From NCBI RefSeq assembly GCF_018531445.1, contig NZ_JAHDTH010000069.1, forward strand, positions 1-34,492: 34,492 nt of DNA, given 5' to 3'. This DNA comes from Pseudonocardia lacus. Its GTDB lineage: Bacteria > Actinomycetota > Actinomycetes > Mycobacteriales > Pseudonocardiaceae. Position 1 is the stretch's first letter; the number at the start of each line of letters is the position of its first letter. The position numbers were made by a program, and so were the translations under genes. Of this stretch, positions 34,419 through 34,492 are shown piece after piece. Under the pieces are notes generated by a model. That model made no database searches and had not been told where the DNA came from. It saw nothing but the letters and a program-made list of their open reading frames with translations.

Positions 34419-34492
34419 ATGGCCGAGCCGGACCGGCCCGCCGAGCGGCCCGGCGCCCGCCCGCCGGAGCCCGTGCCCGACCCGCCGACGCT
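34419..34492 (+). CDS. 5' end of an unidentified gene, truncated by the window edge
   Basis: ATG 34419 opens a frame of at least 24 codons, 14 nt after the DUF3151 stop with a GGAGCGGG-like sequence in between. The visible residues are Pro/Glu/Arg-rich, as at the N-terminus of many actinobacterial membrane proteins. No domain can be seen. Confidence 0.4.
   Translation, partial: MAEPDRPAERPGARPPEPVPDPPT

Overview
The window is very GC-rich (about 72% by eye), with GTG and occasional TTG starts, tight ATGA/GTGA overlaps and the actinobacterial dnaK-grpE-dnaJ-hspR order. Together with HspR-type operators (HAIR, CTTGAG-N7-ACTCAAG-like), a DUF3151 gene next to class II fba, and leaderless promoters, this points to an actinomycete, most likely a member of the Pseudonocardiales. 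The genus is inference. Much of the content (dnaK operon, clpB with a flavohemoglobin and a membrane-anchored protein beside it, pyrE/SpoU methyltransferase, and GH76-DedA-fba-DUF3151) recalls from memory the Mycobacterium tuberculosis Rv0350-Rv0385 neighbourhood, in a rearranged order.

Layout. 1-5846: a conjugation/type IV secretion-like cassette on the + strand (VirB4-like ATPase, polytopic VirB6/TrbL-like protein, short TcpC/NTF2-like anchored protein). No relaxase or coupling protein is visible. 6000-6470: a small unknown gene. 6471-6865: a gap with a family of palindromic repeats and two HAIR operators. 6866-11133: the dnaK-grpE-dnaJ-hspR operon. 11154-12347 (-): a flavohemoglobin. 12702-15317: clpB behind a third HAIR. 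15408-16250: an anchored protein of unknown function. 16394-19473 (-): a lipoprotein translationally coupled to an unusual FtsH-like membrane zinc protease. 19849-24095 (+): a surface locus with a ferric-reductase-like flavocytochrome, a DUF4142 membrane protein and a lipoprotein with 14 hexapeptide repeats. 24318-27011 (-): pyrE, an SDR, a SpoU methyltransferase and a DUF4262 gene. 27105-28762 (-): a GlxA-like regulator and a DJ-1/PfpI enzyme. 28842-29903 (+): a GH76-like protein without a signal peptide. 29980-30985: an IS5-family insertion with a split transposase. 31013-32759 (-): DedA, a one-TM peptide and an ECF sigma factor. 32858-34404 (+): fba and DUF3151, then the start of another gene at the right edge.

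How the parts work together. HspR, encoded last in the dnaK operon, should repress both its own operon (two operators) and clpB (one operator), giving a closed heat-shock circuit: DnaK/GrpE/DnaJ feed aggregates to ClpB, and DnaK is the known HspR co-repressor. The FtsH-like protease/lipoprotein pair adds a membrane quality-control candidate. In the right half, about ten genes have a -10-like hexamer only 6-7 nt upstream of the start codon and no Shine-Dalgarno, so they are predicted to be leaderless. One of them, the DUF4262 gene, also carries a perfect LexA/SOS box over its promoter, and another (SpoU methyltransferase) has a 14-bp tandem repeat array abutting its promoter. These are the most testable new observations. 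No tRNA, rRNA or CRISPR array was recognised.
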